This document shows, piece after piece, positions 23,533 through 34,919 of a DNA stretch of 64,000 bases. Within the stretch, counting starts at the first letter, position 1. Each line of letters opens with the position of its first letter. Under the pieces are notes generated by a model. That model made no database searches. It was not told the DNA's origin and saw nothing but the letters and a program-made list of their open reading frames with translations. The position numbers and the translations under genes are program-made. Source of the stretch: Juglans regia (taxonomy: Eukaryota; Streptophyta; Magnoliopsida; Fagales; Juglandaceae); contig NC_049912.1 of the NCBI RefSeq assembly GCF_001411555.2, positions 28,311,514 through 28,375,513 of the forward strand. Reading direction: 5' to 3'.

Positions 23533-26500
23533 ATGACTTCCTCTGAGGGAGAACTTGAGGAGCAGCTTAAGGAGACTGGGAATAAGCTCCTTAACCCTCC
23601 TTCCTCCATTGATGAGCTCCTCAATCTTCTGGATGTAACGAGCCTTTGTTCCCTCATATAAATTTGCCTTTGGGGTTGTTTTCGTTGAGTGAGTTTGTTG
23701 AAACGTCGGTCTGTTGTGAGTTTATATGGGTTGATAAGCATATTCTTAATGAATTTGCTCGTATTGGTATATGGGTTCTCCCTTCCCAAGTGTCTGTTTA
23801 ACGTTTAATCTTTCAACTGGGCATTTGCAAACATATATAATGATTCCAGTAAACTAAGGGTTTTGTTTACTGCAATGTTGAATCAATGATGACTTTATAT
23901 GGTTTTGTCATGGCTTGTTTGACCAATGAGATGTTTTTCATGGTTAGGAGCCTGATGGTGTTGGTACGCGGGTTTTCTTTTCTCAATTGCTTATGTTTCA
24001 AATGCGTATATCCACAACCAAAATTTCTTGGAACGTGAATTCACTGAAATAAGTGTATTGTGTAGTTGATGATTTATTGTTGTGGTTCCAATGGGTTTAT
24101 GATTGTTACCGTGGTTTTTTCCCTTCCAATTGGTTGTGGGTATTGTTCAAGTAGGTTGGTGTTTCTCTGTCAAATCAATGTTGAGATTTTCATCAATCGA
24201 CGATGCCCTAGGGTGATTTTGTATTGGATCTTTTATTTATGAAAATTTTCTGCCATATGCTTTCGTTCTTCATTATTATTTGAATGAATTTCTCTACTTA
24301 TCGAAAAAAATCTTGACTTTCTTCAGTCTGATGAATGCCAATTTGAGCTTCTAATCCATTTGAGCAAAATTGCTTTAATCTGTCCTGGAACGTTCATCCT
24401 TTGTTTGTCTTGACTTCTATTTTCCTCTGGTTCTGATTTTCTTTCAGTATATAATTGTTAATTTTCCCAGTTGCTTTGATGGTTCACATGAATCCAACTC
24501 TCATCCTTTTTTTATTTTTCATTCCATATTTTAATCGAGGCTAAACATTAGTTAAATTGAATTGTTTCCTTCAACTTTCAGAAAGTTGAGAGTTTGTTAG
24601 CAAATGTGGAACAAGCACCATCAGAATCAATGAAAGATGCACTTTTACCCTCGATGAAGGCACTGATCGCTAATGAACTTTTGACACATTCTGAAATGGA
24701 CGTGAAGGTTTCAGTTGCATCTTGCCTTACTGAGATTACAAGGATAACAGCTCCGGATGCCCCTTACAATGATGATCAAATGAAGGTACTCATGACAGTT
24801 AAAACATTCTTGGGATTAAAACCAAAGTTTCATACTAAAAAAATGGATCCATTTTTTTTTTCTGGGATCTTAAATAAACTGCTTCTCCAATTCATTGATG
24901 CACAGGAAATTTTTCATCTAACTGTAGCAGCATTTGAACAATTGCCTTACATGTCCAGTCGCTGTTATACAAAGGCGGTTTCAATTCTTGAAACTGTTGC
25001 AAAGGTCAGGTCATGCTTGGTGATGCTGGACCTTGAGTGTGATTCATTGGTAGTTGAAATGTTTCAAAATTTCTTAAAAGGTCTCAGGTAAAAGCAATAT
25101 CACTGGTATTTGTTATTCTACTAACCCTCTACTCTTGCTAATATTGTTTTTTTGATGAGCTAATACTTAGCTGGAGAGAGCAATACAACAAGAGTTTAGC
25201 ACATAAATAATGGTTGATGTGTTCATTTCATTGCGTAGCAGTTTTCTTGTCACAAATTTATTTACCATTACATGAACAATCATACTGTTTAATAGAAATG
25301 CAGTTCGTGTGACAAGGTTAAAGTTTTGCATGCATACCTGAAATGTTTGCAGCACTAAAATACTTCACTGCTGTTCCTCATGACACAGTAAGGCTTTCAG
25401 TAACAGGTTTATTTATCTCTGTAATATACTTTTCTAGTAAAAAATGGATTCTGGGTGAAAAGTCTATGCTTAGGAATCCTGATGCCTGCAGCTAGCGACT
25501 GATGCTGCTCTGCTGAGAACATGGCTTGCATTGATTTGAGTGCAATTATTTCATTGATAAAATACTTACAACTAAGGCCATAAATGTGGAGGATGTAGAC
25601 AGGAGTATCAGCATTATCAAGGAAGAGGAGTTCGCAAATTAGAAAATAATTTGAAGGAAGTCTAGCAGGATGTTGTTTGGAACAATTTAAGGGCTATTTG
25701 AATTTTCCAGTAGAAGCAATGCAGAATATTTTCTGAGTGTTCTCTAAATAAATGAGCTACGTATTTTTAATGTCTAACCCTCCTGCGTATTTTCTATTTC
25801 TAATCTGCGTATTTGCTCTTGGTCAACTCAAGGTCCAACCAACCACACACTGTATTTTCAGCCATGGAAACGATTATGACCTTGGTCATAGATGAAAGTG
25901 AAGAAATTTCCTCAGATCTTCTCGTTCCTCTTCTAGCTAGTGTAAAAAAGGAAAATGAGGTAATTTTATTGACTTTACATATGCTGCATCTCAATTTCTT
26001 TATGAAATTGGAATCTTATCTATCTTTACTCACTGTTCCAGACTGCTTCGCCTATTGAGTGGGAACTGGGGGAGAGAATTATTACCAATTGTGCTGTTAA
26101 GCTTGAACATTGTCTCAAGGAAGCAGTTCAATCTATGGGCATTGCTTTGGATGAATATTCTCAAACAGTTGCTTCTATATGCCAAAGTGGTTCTGTTCCC
26201 CTTGAACACGAACATGTCAATGGCTATGGGGAGCATTCGGTGCGTATCAAATTCTCATTTATGAAATGATCTTAAGTTAGCCAGTATACTAGTTGTTGAT
26301 ATCATACTTTTTCATGCCTCTTTCCCAAGTAGTCTTTTTTTTCTTTTTCTCTAAAACTAGGCTGGGTACTTCCTTTTCCTCTGAATGTTTCTCAAGGTGA
26401 ATTACAACCTCCTTGTTGCTCTCTTGCTCTCCTACCTACCATTTGATTTTCAAACGAGGGACAGTGATTACAGGGAGGAAGTTAGGATTAAAGTGTATGG

Positions 26501-29500
26501 GGAACCAGGCTGGACTGAAATTTTCTGAGGCTGCCATTAAATAAAATTATATAAAAAGAGCCTGAAATATCCTTTTTATTTCAAAATTTTGGCGGCAAAC
26601 TAACAAAAAAGCCCTTACATTTTTTTTTGCTGGAGGGTGGGGGCTAGATTGGTCACTGAATGAATGTATAGTAACAGTCGTTTTAAGGTTTGACTTACCT
26701 GCTGTTTCAAGGCTCACATTTCCTGCTGTTTGATTTCGTGCCTTTTGACTTGCATACACGATTCTGTAACAAGCTCTGATTAATTGCATTTATGTGCTTC
26801 AGGCTGATGATAAGTTAGAAGAAAGCACAGATTCCGATCTGCCACCAAAGACAGATCCAAATGAGCCACCCCAGGTATCTCATTACCCGTACCATCTCCA
26901 AGTCATTTGTCCATTGAATTTTGTTTGTATTTACTACTATTTATTTTTATTATGGAAGCTTTACAAAATTTTAATTTTTATCAATCAGGTGACTGAGGGT
27001 CTTGCTCCAGATACTGTTTGTGGCACCAAAGTTGGCCAACTTGTGGATGGTACTTTGAAATCAGCAATGAGTAATGGCATTAGGAATGATGAAACTTTAA
27101 AAAACGAAAAAACTTCAAAATCATTACAGAGTCGTGTTCTTGCTAAACATTCCAAAAGCATTGGTGCAAGAAGCAATGCTGAGCCTGGCAGCTTAGGCTC
27201 TACAAAGGCAGCCAAGTCAGAAATTGAGCGAGTCTCTGTTCCAAAGAAAAGGGGTAGGAAACCTAATTCCTTAATGAATCCTGAGGAAGGCTATGATCAT
27301 ACTTGGATTTCTCCTGGAAGAAAAACTACGATCACGCATCGCAGAAAATCTCATGATGGGGGAGTTGATGATACACCTTCCGAAAACCCAGATTCCTCAA
27401 TGGCCAATTTATCCCTTGAGAATGTGACTGAACCATCAGCTTTCGAAGCTAAAACTAATGAGATCGTAGTTCCTGCTGCTCCATCCCCAGAGCATGGCCT
27501 TCCTGATTCAAGCCTTCGTAAAAGGGGCCGGCCAAAGAAAAAAGGGAACACAGCGAATCAAGATGCCGATCCTGATTCCCATTCTAGGTCAAAGGGAAGG
27601 TTTTTGAAAGCTCATGTTGGGGAGAAAGCTCTGCAATCTGCAGATCTGAGTATGAAAAAGGAATCTGAAGTTTTGAGTAACTGTAACACAAAGGCACAGG
27701 GACGCTCAAGAAAGATTAGAATTGCTACAACGCCCAAAGAAGAGACAACGGTAGCTCCTGGATATGTAGTGTCAGAAAAGGAAGCTGATGTCCCTTGTGT
27801 TCCTGAGGAAAAACATCCGTGTCCATCAACTATGAATGTAGATGGAATGAATGATAAGTCCTTAATCCAATTGGTTATCAAGAAAAGGAAGAGGGGTGAT
27901 GTGCCTTCAAAACAGGATATTTCTGAAACATCCGGCAGTAAGGTACTGCAATTAATCCTTTCAAATTCTTCCACTCAAGATGTATGTTAAGCTCCACTAC
28001 TCTCTCTCTCTCTCTCTCTCTCCAGCTTTTTAATGATGGGTTTTTTCCCCCCTCCGGTCACCACTTTATAGATGATTTCAAAGTCTGCAACTAAGTCAAC
28101 CAATAGAGATGACAGTTACTTGGAAGAAACCTCTAAATCTAAACTCAAGAGGATGCGTACCACCGGAAAGAAAGAGGTACAAGTATGTAATCAGCTTTGT
28201 AGTGTCGCTTGTCATGTTTGGTAGTGAACCATGGCGTATTCCAGTTATTCTATGGATCACTTTGTTTTAATATAATTAATCAATAGATTACTTATAAAAA
28301 TATATCAATAGATTGTTTTCTCTTAATTTTTGGGGTTGTCTGGACCATCTGTTTTTTTAGAGTAATTGAAAATGTTCACTCGTGGTCTTGGTTTATGGTC
28401 AGTTTTTATACTTGCATTGAGGAGATGTTAGTTCATCTGCGGACTCTTTATTTGACCAAATTAATCTTTCTTACTGAATATGCTTTTACTTCCTCTTTGT
28501 CATGTCTCTGTAAACAACATGCTTAGCTATTAAAGAAAAACTAGATTCTCAATATCATATGTTAATGTTCACATCCAAGTCCTGATTATCAGACTCAGAC
28601 ATAGTACAGTAGAATTTATTTAACTGGGAGATGCATAGTAAAAACTCTCACTCAAGTTTTACCTTTTTGATATAATGGCGCTACTGGAAAGATTATGCAA
28701 AGTATTATTTGTATGTTGAAGATCTGGATTTCTAGTAGGATGCCTAGGAAGTGAGGCTTAATATTCTCCTCATCCCATTCTCCTGTTTATCTTAGTTATA
28801 TGTTATGTTTTACAACTTTTTGCCTCTTTAATTTATCGGTGCTTAATTTTTCTAATGCAGTCTTCTGAAAAGTCTGACCTTGATGAGCAATTAGTCGGTA
28901 GCAGAATAAAAGTTTGGTGGCCATTGGATAAGATGTGAGTACTTAAGGACTGTATAACGTTCCTCTTTGTAATATTCTTGCTAAATCTTTGAACTCTCTT
29001 TTTTCCCCTCTTTCAATGTCTTTCCAGGTCGATTGTGTTTTCTCCATTCCAATTACCATCAATCCTTTTAGACCTTGATAAACATTAAGGCTCCGTAAAT
29101 TTTTGTTACTATGTTATACTAAATATGCGCTTTGCATTTTGGTGAAAAAGAAGCCCCCAGTGAGGTTTCTGACACTGAATTGAAAGGCCTTCTTTTCTTT
29201 TGTTATATGATAGTTCTTATTTTGCAGGTTTTATGAAGGCGTTGTAAATTCTTATGACCCTGTTAAAAAGAAGCACCAGGTGAAATGGCTCTCACTAATC
29301 CCAACATGCTATTTTCTTTTCTCTCTCTATTTTGCTATTTTCATAACCTCTTTCATGTACTTGGGCTTGGATCTTTGCATATTCTGTCATGCTTATGAGT
29401 GTGTCTCTTCCATAAAATCACAGTCCATTTTTGTGTTTTCTCAGCCAGCCTTTGACCATGTTCTTTCTGATGCTCCTCTTACCCTTGTTGTAACATCGAG

Positions 29501-31327
29501 TTGAACTAAGCCACACAATCTAACCTGTTTTCTCTGAGTTTCATTTCTTGTTTATTTTTTATTGGCACCGGCTGTTTGGAATAAAGTCCCGACTAATCCT
29601 AGGGGTGCACAGGCCCTCGGCAAGGAATTTCCTGCAAGTGCACCTTGGATAATTCAAGGAAAATTCCTCTAGTTCGATGGCTCTTATAAATTGTTTGAAT
29701 CCAAGGATTCAAATGTTAGACCTGGAGGGAGCAGACCAGCAAGACCAAGGCTCTTACCACTTGAGCCAAACCCAAGGGCTATCATTTCTTGTTTCTGATT
29801 ATTATCGTTCTTAATTTTTTTTTTGTTATGAACAGGTGTTATATGCTGACGGTGATGAAGAAGTCTTAAATCTCAAAAAGGAATGCTGGGAACTGGTTGG
29901 AGATAATGTTTTGCCTGTTGTGCGTGTTTTGCCTTTGGATTGTTTTCCCAATTTGTCTTATTTTAGAAAAAAAATTAAATGAAAAATAACTCTTGTTTAC
30001 ATATGCTGATATTATTAACAGGGTCAAGAGACTAATGCTCAAGAACCATGTGCTTCATCTGATCTGTGAGTTGTATATCTTGTTTTTTTTATCCTTCCAG
30101 AATAATGCTTTTATTTTGCGTATTGATATATGGCAACCAAAACTTGATAGTATTTTTTTGAATTGTAATTATACTGTTAGTTTGGTAAATTAATTACTTT
30201 TGGCCTTTATCAATAATTACGTGAAGCAAGTGAATAATTCTATGTTTAATTTACTCCAGAAGTTTCCTTTTTATATTCTTGATGGCCCTCAGATAAAAAC
30301 TCTACGGCTGTTCACTAATATGGGAATTGTTTTTTGGCATATTTAGCAGTAGCTACTTTCTTAAAGAGTAAAACTGCTGATTGGATCCTTCGAACTCAAC
30401 CTCTTTGGATTGTCATGTTCCTTTTTTCTTCCATTTTTGCTAGTTTGACAAGTCTTGTGTTTATGTTTGCTCCTGCATAAAGCATAATCGGTTTCAAAGG
30501 TGTTTGTGCAACTTGTGGGATTTGCTAAATTCTAGGTGTTATGGTGATGTGGGATCGGGCTTTATGCTCACATAGTTGTTCAATGCTGATACCTGATAGG
30601 GAATAACTTGGGTGCATAGCTGGGTATTGGAGTGTCACAAATTTAAATTTACTTGAATTGAATTTACTTGCATTTTTTTTAAACTTTACATGGCAAAAGC
30701 TTTGCATTCCTTAATGCCATGGTAAAAAAAGGGACAAGTTGGAATGCAATGAGGAACATAATTTGCATGGCATCTTTATATTCCCTATTAAAATTTTCCT
30801 TTATCCAAATTGTTTGATATGGTGATTGCCTGATGTATGTTGTTTCCTTATACTTGTGTGATCTTATACGTACATACATACATATATATGTGTATATTTT
30901 TGCTGTGCATTTTGCCAGACTGCAAAAGAGGAGGGGGAAAGCAAAGTCAAAGTCAGCCAAACGAGAAATAGTTGATTCTTCTTCGAAAAGGTTGGTTCAC
31001 AATCTTTCATAAATCTATGAATGTTTCCTCTGTTTTATGTGTCCCATGGACTGAAAAGACTGGAGGCTTTCCAGGAGTGGAGCTTTGGGTGGCAGATCTG
31101 AAGTCGTCGAACGAACAGAATCTGGTGGTAATTCTGCAGATAATCTTGAGCCCGACAAACCTATTGTTGGTTCCGAGTCTGTGAATGACCCTTCTATGGC
31201 AGAAGATGGGTTGAAAGATGACCATATAAAGTCTACTGGAAAATTGAGGATTGAGAGGCTAAAGACTGGTACCAACTTGATGCAGAACGTGCCTAAGGCT
31301 ACTACCTTGCCCAAGGGATTCCTTTAA
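23533..31327 (+). CDS. PDS5C: sister chromatid cohesion protein PDS5, C/D/E type with Tudor domain
   Basis: Fourteen in-frame exons give 842 residues: 23533-23634, 24582-24785, 24906-25087, 25833-25959, 26042-26239, 26803-26874, 26989-27942, 28072-28182, 28861-28934, 29228-29279, 29836-29919, 30022-30065, 30919-30990, 31075-31327. The N-terminal 260 residues are HEAT-like PDS5 sequence (DVKVSVASCLTEITRITAPD, SILETVAKVRSCLVMLDLEC). A long charged linker follows, with two AT-hook-like motifs (KKRGRKP about 381-387; KRGRPKKK about 472-479). A Tudor domain (GSRIKVWWPLDKMFYEGVV to YADGDEEVL, about 660-720) and a basic Lys/Ser tail close the protein. PDS5 binds cohesin and regulates cohesion and DNA repair in the nucleus. 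Short PDS5 with a C-terminal Tudor is the plant C/D/E class. The exact paralogue letter is uncertain, and the exon 8 donor could be six bases earlier. Confidence 0.93.
29554..29781 (-). mobile_element. tRNA-like SINE in PDS5 intron 10
   Basis: The 228-bp insertion is flanked by the perfect 13-bp direct repeat TCATTTCTTGTTT at 29541-29553 and 29782-29794. On the minus strand it starts with TTGGGTTTGGCTCAAGTGGT, which contains an A-box-like TGGCTCAAGTGG. A B-box-like ATTTGAATCC follows about 45 bases later, near the 5' end, as in tRNA-derived SINEs. It is antisense to PDS5 and well clear of both splice sites. Confidence 0.85.
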
Positions 31328-32280
31328 CTTACAGATATATGTTAGAAAGGGTGCAAAGAAATGGAGGTAGTTAAGTTCTATTTACCTGAGTTAGACAAGG
31401 TTGTGTATAGAGTGAGTGGTGACAGAAGCTCTAAGGCTTATAATTTTGGCTTTAGGACAGGGTAGTATCAGTTATAGTCTCTTTCTTTTGTTTCTCATGT
31501 AACGGCAGAAGCAAGCATAGGGTGTTTTCTGCCATCAGAGACTGGTTTATGCATTTGAACTCTTACCAACTTGTTTCATGTTATTGTTCTCTGGGTTCTG
31601 CTCATCACCCAGTTTGAAACTCTCCAATTGGTCCAATGTAGGGGTTTTTCAAACCTGTCATGTCGACTTTTATCAATAAAACGCAGAACGTTTCCTTTCA
31701 AAGAAATGAATTTCAGTTGAACTTGAACAGGGTTTTGTTTCAAAATTTTCCTTTCCTGCTTGCAATTTTGCACGAGAGATCACCCAAAATAAAAACCAGA
31801 GTAATAAAATGCTCTCAAATCTCAGTACAATGCTATATATCACCTTTGCGCCTACATATATATCATTAGATGTACAGCAGATTAGAATGAGAAGTTCCAT
31901 ATTCATTTCCCCAATTTTCTTCTCACTCTCTCTCTCACAACTCACCTAACCCAAAACTAGTTGCCTAATTTTTGAAGTGTATTACTTCTTCCATCATCCC
32001 CACCATCATACCTACTAAAAGAGACAGCACTTATGTTTCAATTTCAAACTTTAATCCTTATAAGCACCGAAGAAGAGTCTTATCATCTGTATGTTAGGCT
32101 GCTAAATTCTCAAACAATAATACATCACAGTTGATCAACCCTTTGCCTACAAGGACGGATATCAGTGTTTCAAAATTGTAGGACTTTAATAAAGCATCGT
32201 TCACTTTTCTCGGTCCATGCTATTGGACATGCGAGTATTTTCCTTTTCAATATTATTAAATATTTATTAGATTTAAAATT

Positions 32281-33490
32281 TCACTCTCTCTGCCCTAACC
32301 TACAACTAATGGTACTACTGCCATAGCTAGGCAGCTATTAATGTTTGGCTCCAAAATTTTCAAAAGTCAGGAATTTTTGTAGACCCATCCGCCCTCCCGC
32401 CTGAGGCGGGCGGGGACATCTGCTCACACATGAAGTAGACCGGTGGATGCCTAGCTTTAGGAGATGTCGAGGGTGGGTGCCAGGCTGAGCCTTGGCTCTT
32501 CCAGATTTTTACTCGTTCGCTCTGCTTAATATATATTAAAAAAAATTTGAATTTATATAGAGAGAACCCAAAGAACGCTCATTTGAAAGAGCTTGACGGA
32601 GTTCTTCATGGAAAGCTGATCTTCTTGATTACGAGGGCCTCAAGGCAGCCATTAATGGGTGTGATGAAGTTTTTCACACCTCATAATTAATTATATTTAA
32701 AAATATTGAATCTAAACGAATAATTTATATATATATATTTTTTTCTTCTCATCAATTTGAGTGGAACTATTGTGCCATCTCACTCTTATTGTTGAGCGGT
32801 ACATCTAGAAATTTTTTTGCATTTTTTTAATATATTTAAAAATATTTTTTTAATCATTAAATAATAATAATAAAAAATTTTGACTAGCGATAAAATGAAA
32901 TGATCAAAATAGAGAAAAAAAAGTAACTTTTTCCCAACAATTTTTTAAAATTTCTCTATCCCCTGACCTACAACTAACAGTACTACCTACTATCATAGCT
33001 AGGCGGTTATTAATGTTTGACTCCAATTTTTTTAAAAAAAGAGAAATTTACTATTAAATAACAATTTGTACATACAACTATCCATTTTAGCCTATCACAA
33101 TCCATTTTCAATTTATATACAATTTATCAATAAATTGTGAATGAGTTGTTAGTCTATCACTGTCCATTTTCAATTTGTACACAATTTGTCAATAAATTGT
33201 GACTATTCATTTTCAATTTATCTATAAATTGTAAATGAGAGTAGTTAGTCTATCACTATTCATTTTCACTATTCATTTGTATACAATTTGATTATAAATT
33301 ATGAATGAGTTGTTAGTTTATCACTATTCATTTTTAAAAGTTAGGATTTATATAGTTTTATTAAGTAGGTTCGAGCATCCGTCCTCTTACCTCAGACGGT
33401 GGGTGTCGGGTTGGACTTCGACTCATTTGAATTTTCACTTGTTCACTCGATTTAATATATATATATATATATATATATTAAAAAAAATCG
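32281..33490. repeat. locally duplicated module, two diverged copies
   Basis: CCTACAACTAATGGTACTAC with ATAGCTAGGCAGCTATTAAT near 32297-32345 recurs as CCTACAACTAACAGTACTAC with ATAGCTAGGCGGTTATTAAT near 32967-33015. The downstream TTTTTACTCGTTCGCTCTGC (about 32507) resembles TTTTCACTTGTTCACTCGAT (about 33432), each followed by an AT run. It is probably an old transposon or a segmental duplication. Confidence 0.6.
32555..32682 (+). pseudogene. fragment of cinnamoyl-CoA reductase exon 2
   Basis: About 120 bases match CCR exon 2 at 35277-35420 closely, with shared blocks such as GCTCATTTGAAAGAGCTTGA, TGGAAAGCTGATCTTCTTGA, GGCCTCAAGGCAGCCATTAA and GTTTTTCACACC. The fragment has a net 13-base deletion in the GAGCAAAGGAGAGG region, so the frame is lost, and homology stops shortly after TTTTTCACACC. 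No other CCR exon lies next to it. Confidence 0.88.
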
Positions 33491-33734
33491 TAATTCATTT
33501 CATTACAAGGATTAATAAAATTCAATATTTCCTCTAAACTTAGCTTACTATTTTTTATTTTTTGAAAATTAATGATCAGTCATTTCATATTCCTTTTTAA
33601 AAAGCGTGCGTTTGATTGTTTGATTAGCAAACTTTCCAGGTTGTCCAAAAAAGCAGAAAGCACGGCAATATTAACCATCATATGCATGCAAGACTTTTCT
33701 AAAAATGTCCGAAATTTGCGATCAAACTTTAGGA

Positions 33735-33940
33735 AAGATTTGTATAGTGACTTTGAGATAAGAAGATATGATATAAAATTTAAAAGTTAAATAAAATATT
33801 ATTTTTAATATTATTTTATTTTAAAATTAAAAAAAATTGAATTATTTATTATATTTTATATAAAAAATTTAAAAAATTATAATGATTAGATGAGATGTGA
33901 TTAGATGATAGATTCTTTGTATCCAAATCTCCCCTTAGAT
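33735..33940. mobile_element. MITE family A copy 3
   Basis: It contains TTGAATTATTTATTATATTT, AATTTAAAAAATTATAATGA and an ATTAGATGAGATG edge, as in the other family A copies. Confidence 0.6.
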
Positions 33941-33984
33941 TAGAAAGTTCTTTGAAAATAGTGAGCTTGATTAGATTTTATATA

Positions 33985-34155
33985 CAAGAAATGATATTTG
34001 TAATGCACAAACGCCGTACAAACTTTTTAAAAAAGTGAGTAAATAAGGAACTTATATGAAAAAATTAATTTTTTAATAGTGAATTTTACTATTTTTCAAA
34101 ATGATTATGCGACATTTGCTCACTCTACGATTGTATGTAACATTACTCTTTATAT
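33985..34155. mobile_element. MITE family B copy 1
   Basis: AATGATATTTGTAATGCACA at one end and GATTGTATGTAACATTACTC at the other are imperfect inverted ends. The middle (AAAAAGTGAGTAAATAAGGA, TTTTTTAATAGTGAATTTTA) is shared with the copy at 34300-34480. Confidence 0.6.
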
Positions 34156-34299
34156 ATAATAAACAAGCTCATACAAGCCTTTTGTGAAAAAAAATGAATC
34201 CCACTAATAAAAAATAATTTTTTTTTTTACATTTGTTTTAAGTGGAGTCTATTTTTTTACAAGGACTTGTTTGAGGTTTGTACAAATTATTTCTCATAG

Positions 34300-34480
34300 A
34301 AAAATGATATTTGGGTTGTGGAGTACTACACAAGCGTTGCGGGATCTTTTTAAAAAAAGTAAGTAAATACAGGACCTACATGAAAAAAAATAATTTTTTA
34401 ATAGTAGATCTCACTATTTTTCAAGATGATTGCGCGGCGCTCGTGCACTATATAACTATATATAACATTACTATTTCTCA
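34300..34480. mobile_element. MITE family B copy 2
   Basis: It shares AAAAAGTAAGTAAATACAGG, TTTTTTAATAGTAGATCTCA and ACTATATATAACATTACTAT with copy 1. Confidence 0.6.
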
Positions 34481-34750
34481 TAATATATTTAGGAAAAAAA
34501 AACAGGATGAGTTAATTATTTTGTTTAATTTTGTAAAACAAAATATTTATTATTACCTAGAACCCCCCGAAAATGCCGCACTGATCATAGCATCATCCCA
34601 TTCTCATGGGCAAGAAAAAAATTCTCTTTTTCCTAAGCATTTAAATTTTGGATTAACCAATTTGGAGTCTTGGACGTACGATGTAGATAAATAGTTCTGG
34701 TAATTTATTTTTTTTGTTATTTTGCTTTTTCTATCGACTGTTTACCCCGT

Positions 34751-34780
34751 GGTAGGTGGGGTGATCTTTTGCTTATAAAA
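34751..34780 (+). promoter_or_regulatory. CCR promoter: AC-I element and TATA box
   Basis: GGTAGGT at 34751-34757 is the exact reverse complement of ACCTACC, the AC-I element bound by lignin MYB factors. TATAAAA follows at 34774-34780. The ATG is at 34920, so the TATA lies about 140 bases upstream and the AC element sits just upstream of the TATA. Both motifs are read directly; the regulation is inferred from the known control of phenylpropanoid genes. Confidence 0.6.
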
Positions 34781-34919
34781 AGCAAAAACCATACACCAGT
34801 TTAACCAGAATATATATGTAGCTTGTGCCTCTCGTTTCTTCCATTCCAGCAACAGCACGTTTCTTAATTTCCTTGATCTCTCCCTTTTCTTACCAAATCC
34901 TAACAGTGAACACCAAGTT

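Larger units (their letters stand above)
31328..34740. other. intergenic PDS5-CCR, repeat-rich
   Basis: It starts with the PDS5 3' UTR. It then contains a locally duplicated module (about 32281-32560 and 32950-33490), a CCR exon-2 fragment at 32555-32682, a TA microsatellite near 33451-33478, a family A MITE at about 33735-33940 and two family B MITEs at about 33985-34155 and 34300-34480. No intact gene was seen. Confidence 0.6.
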
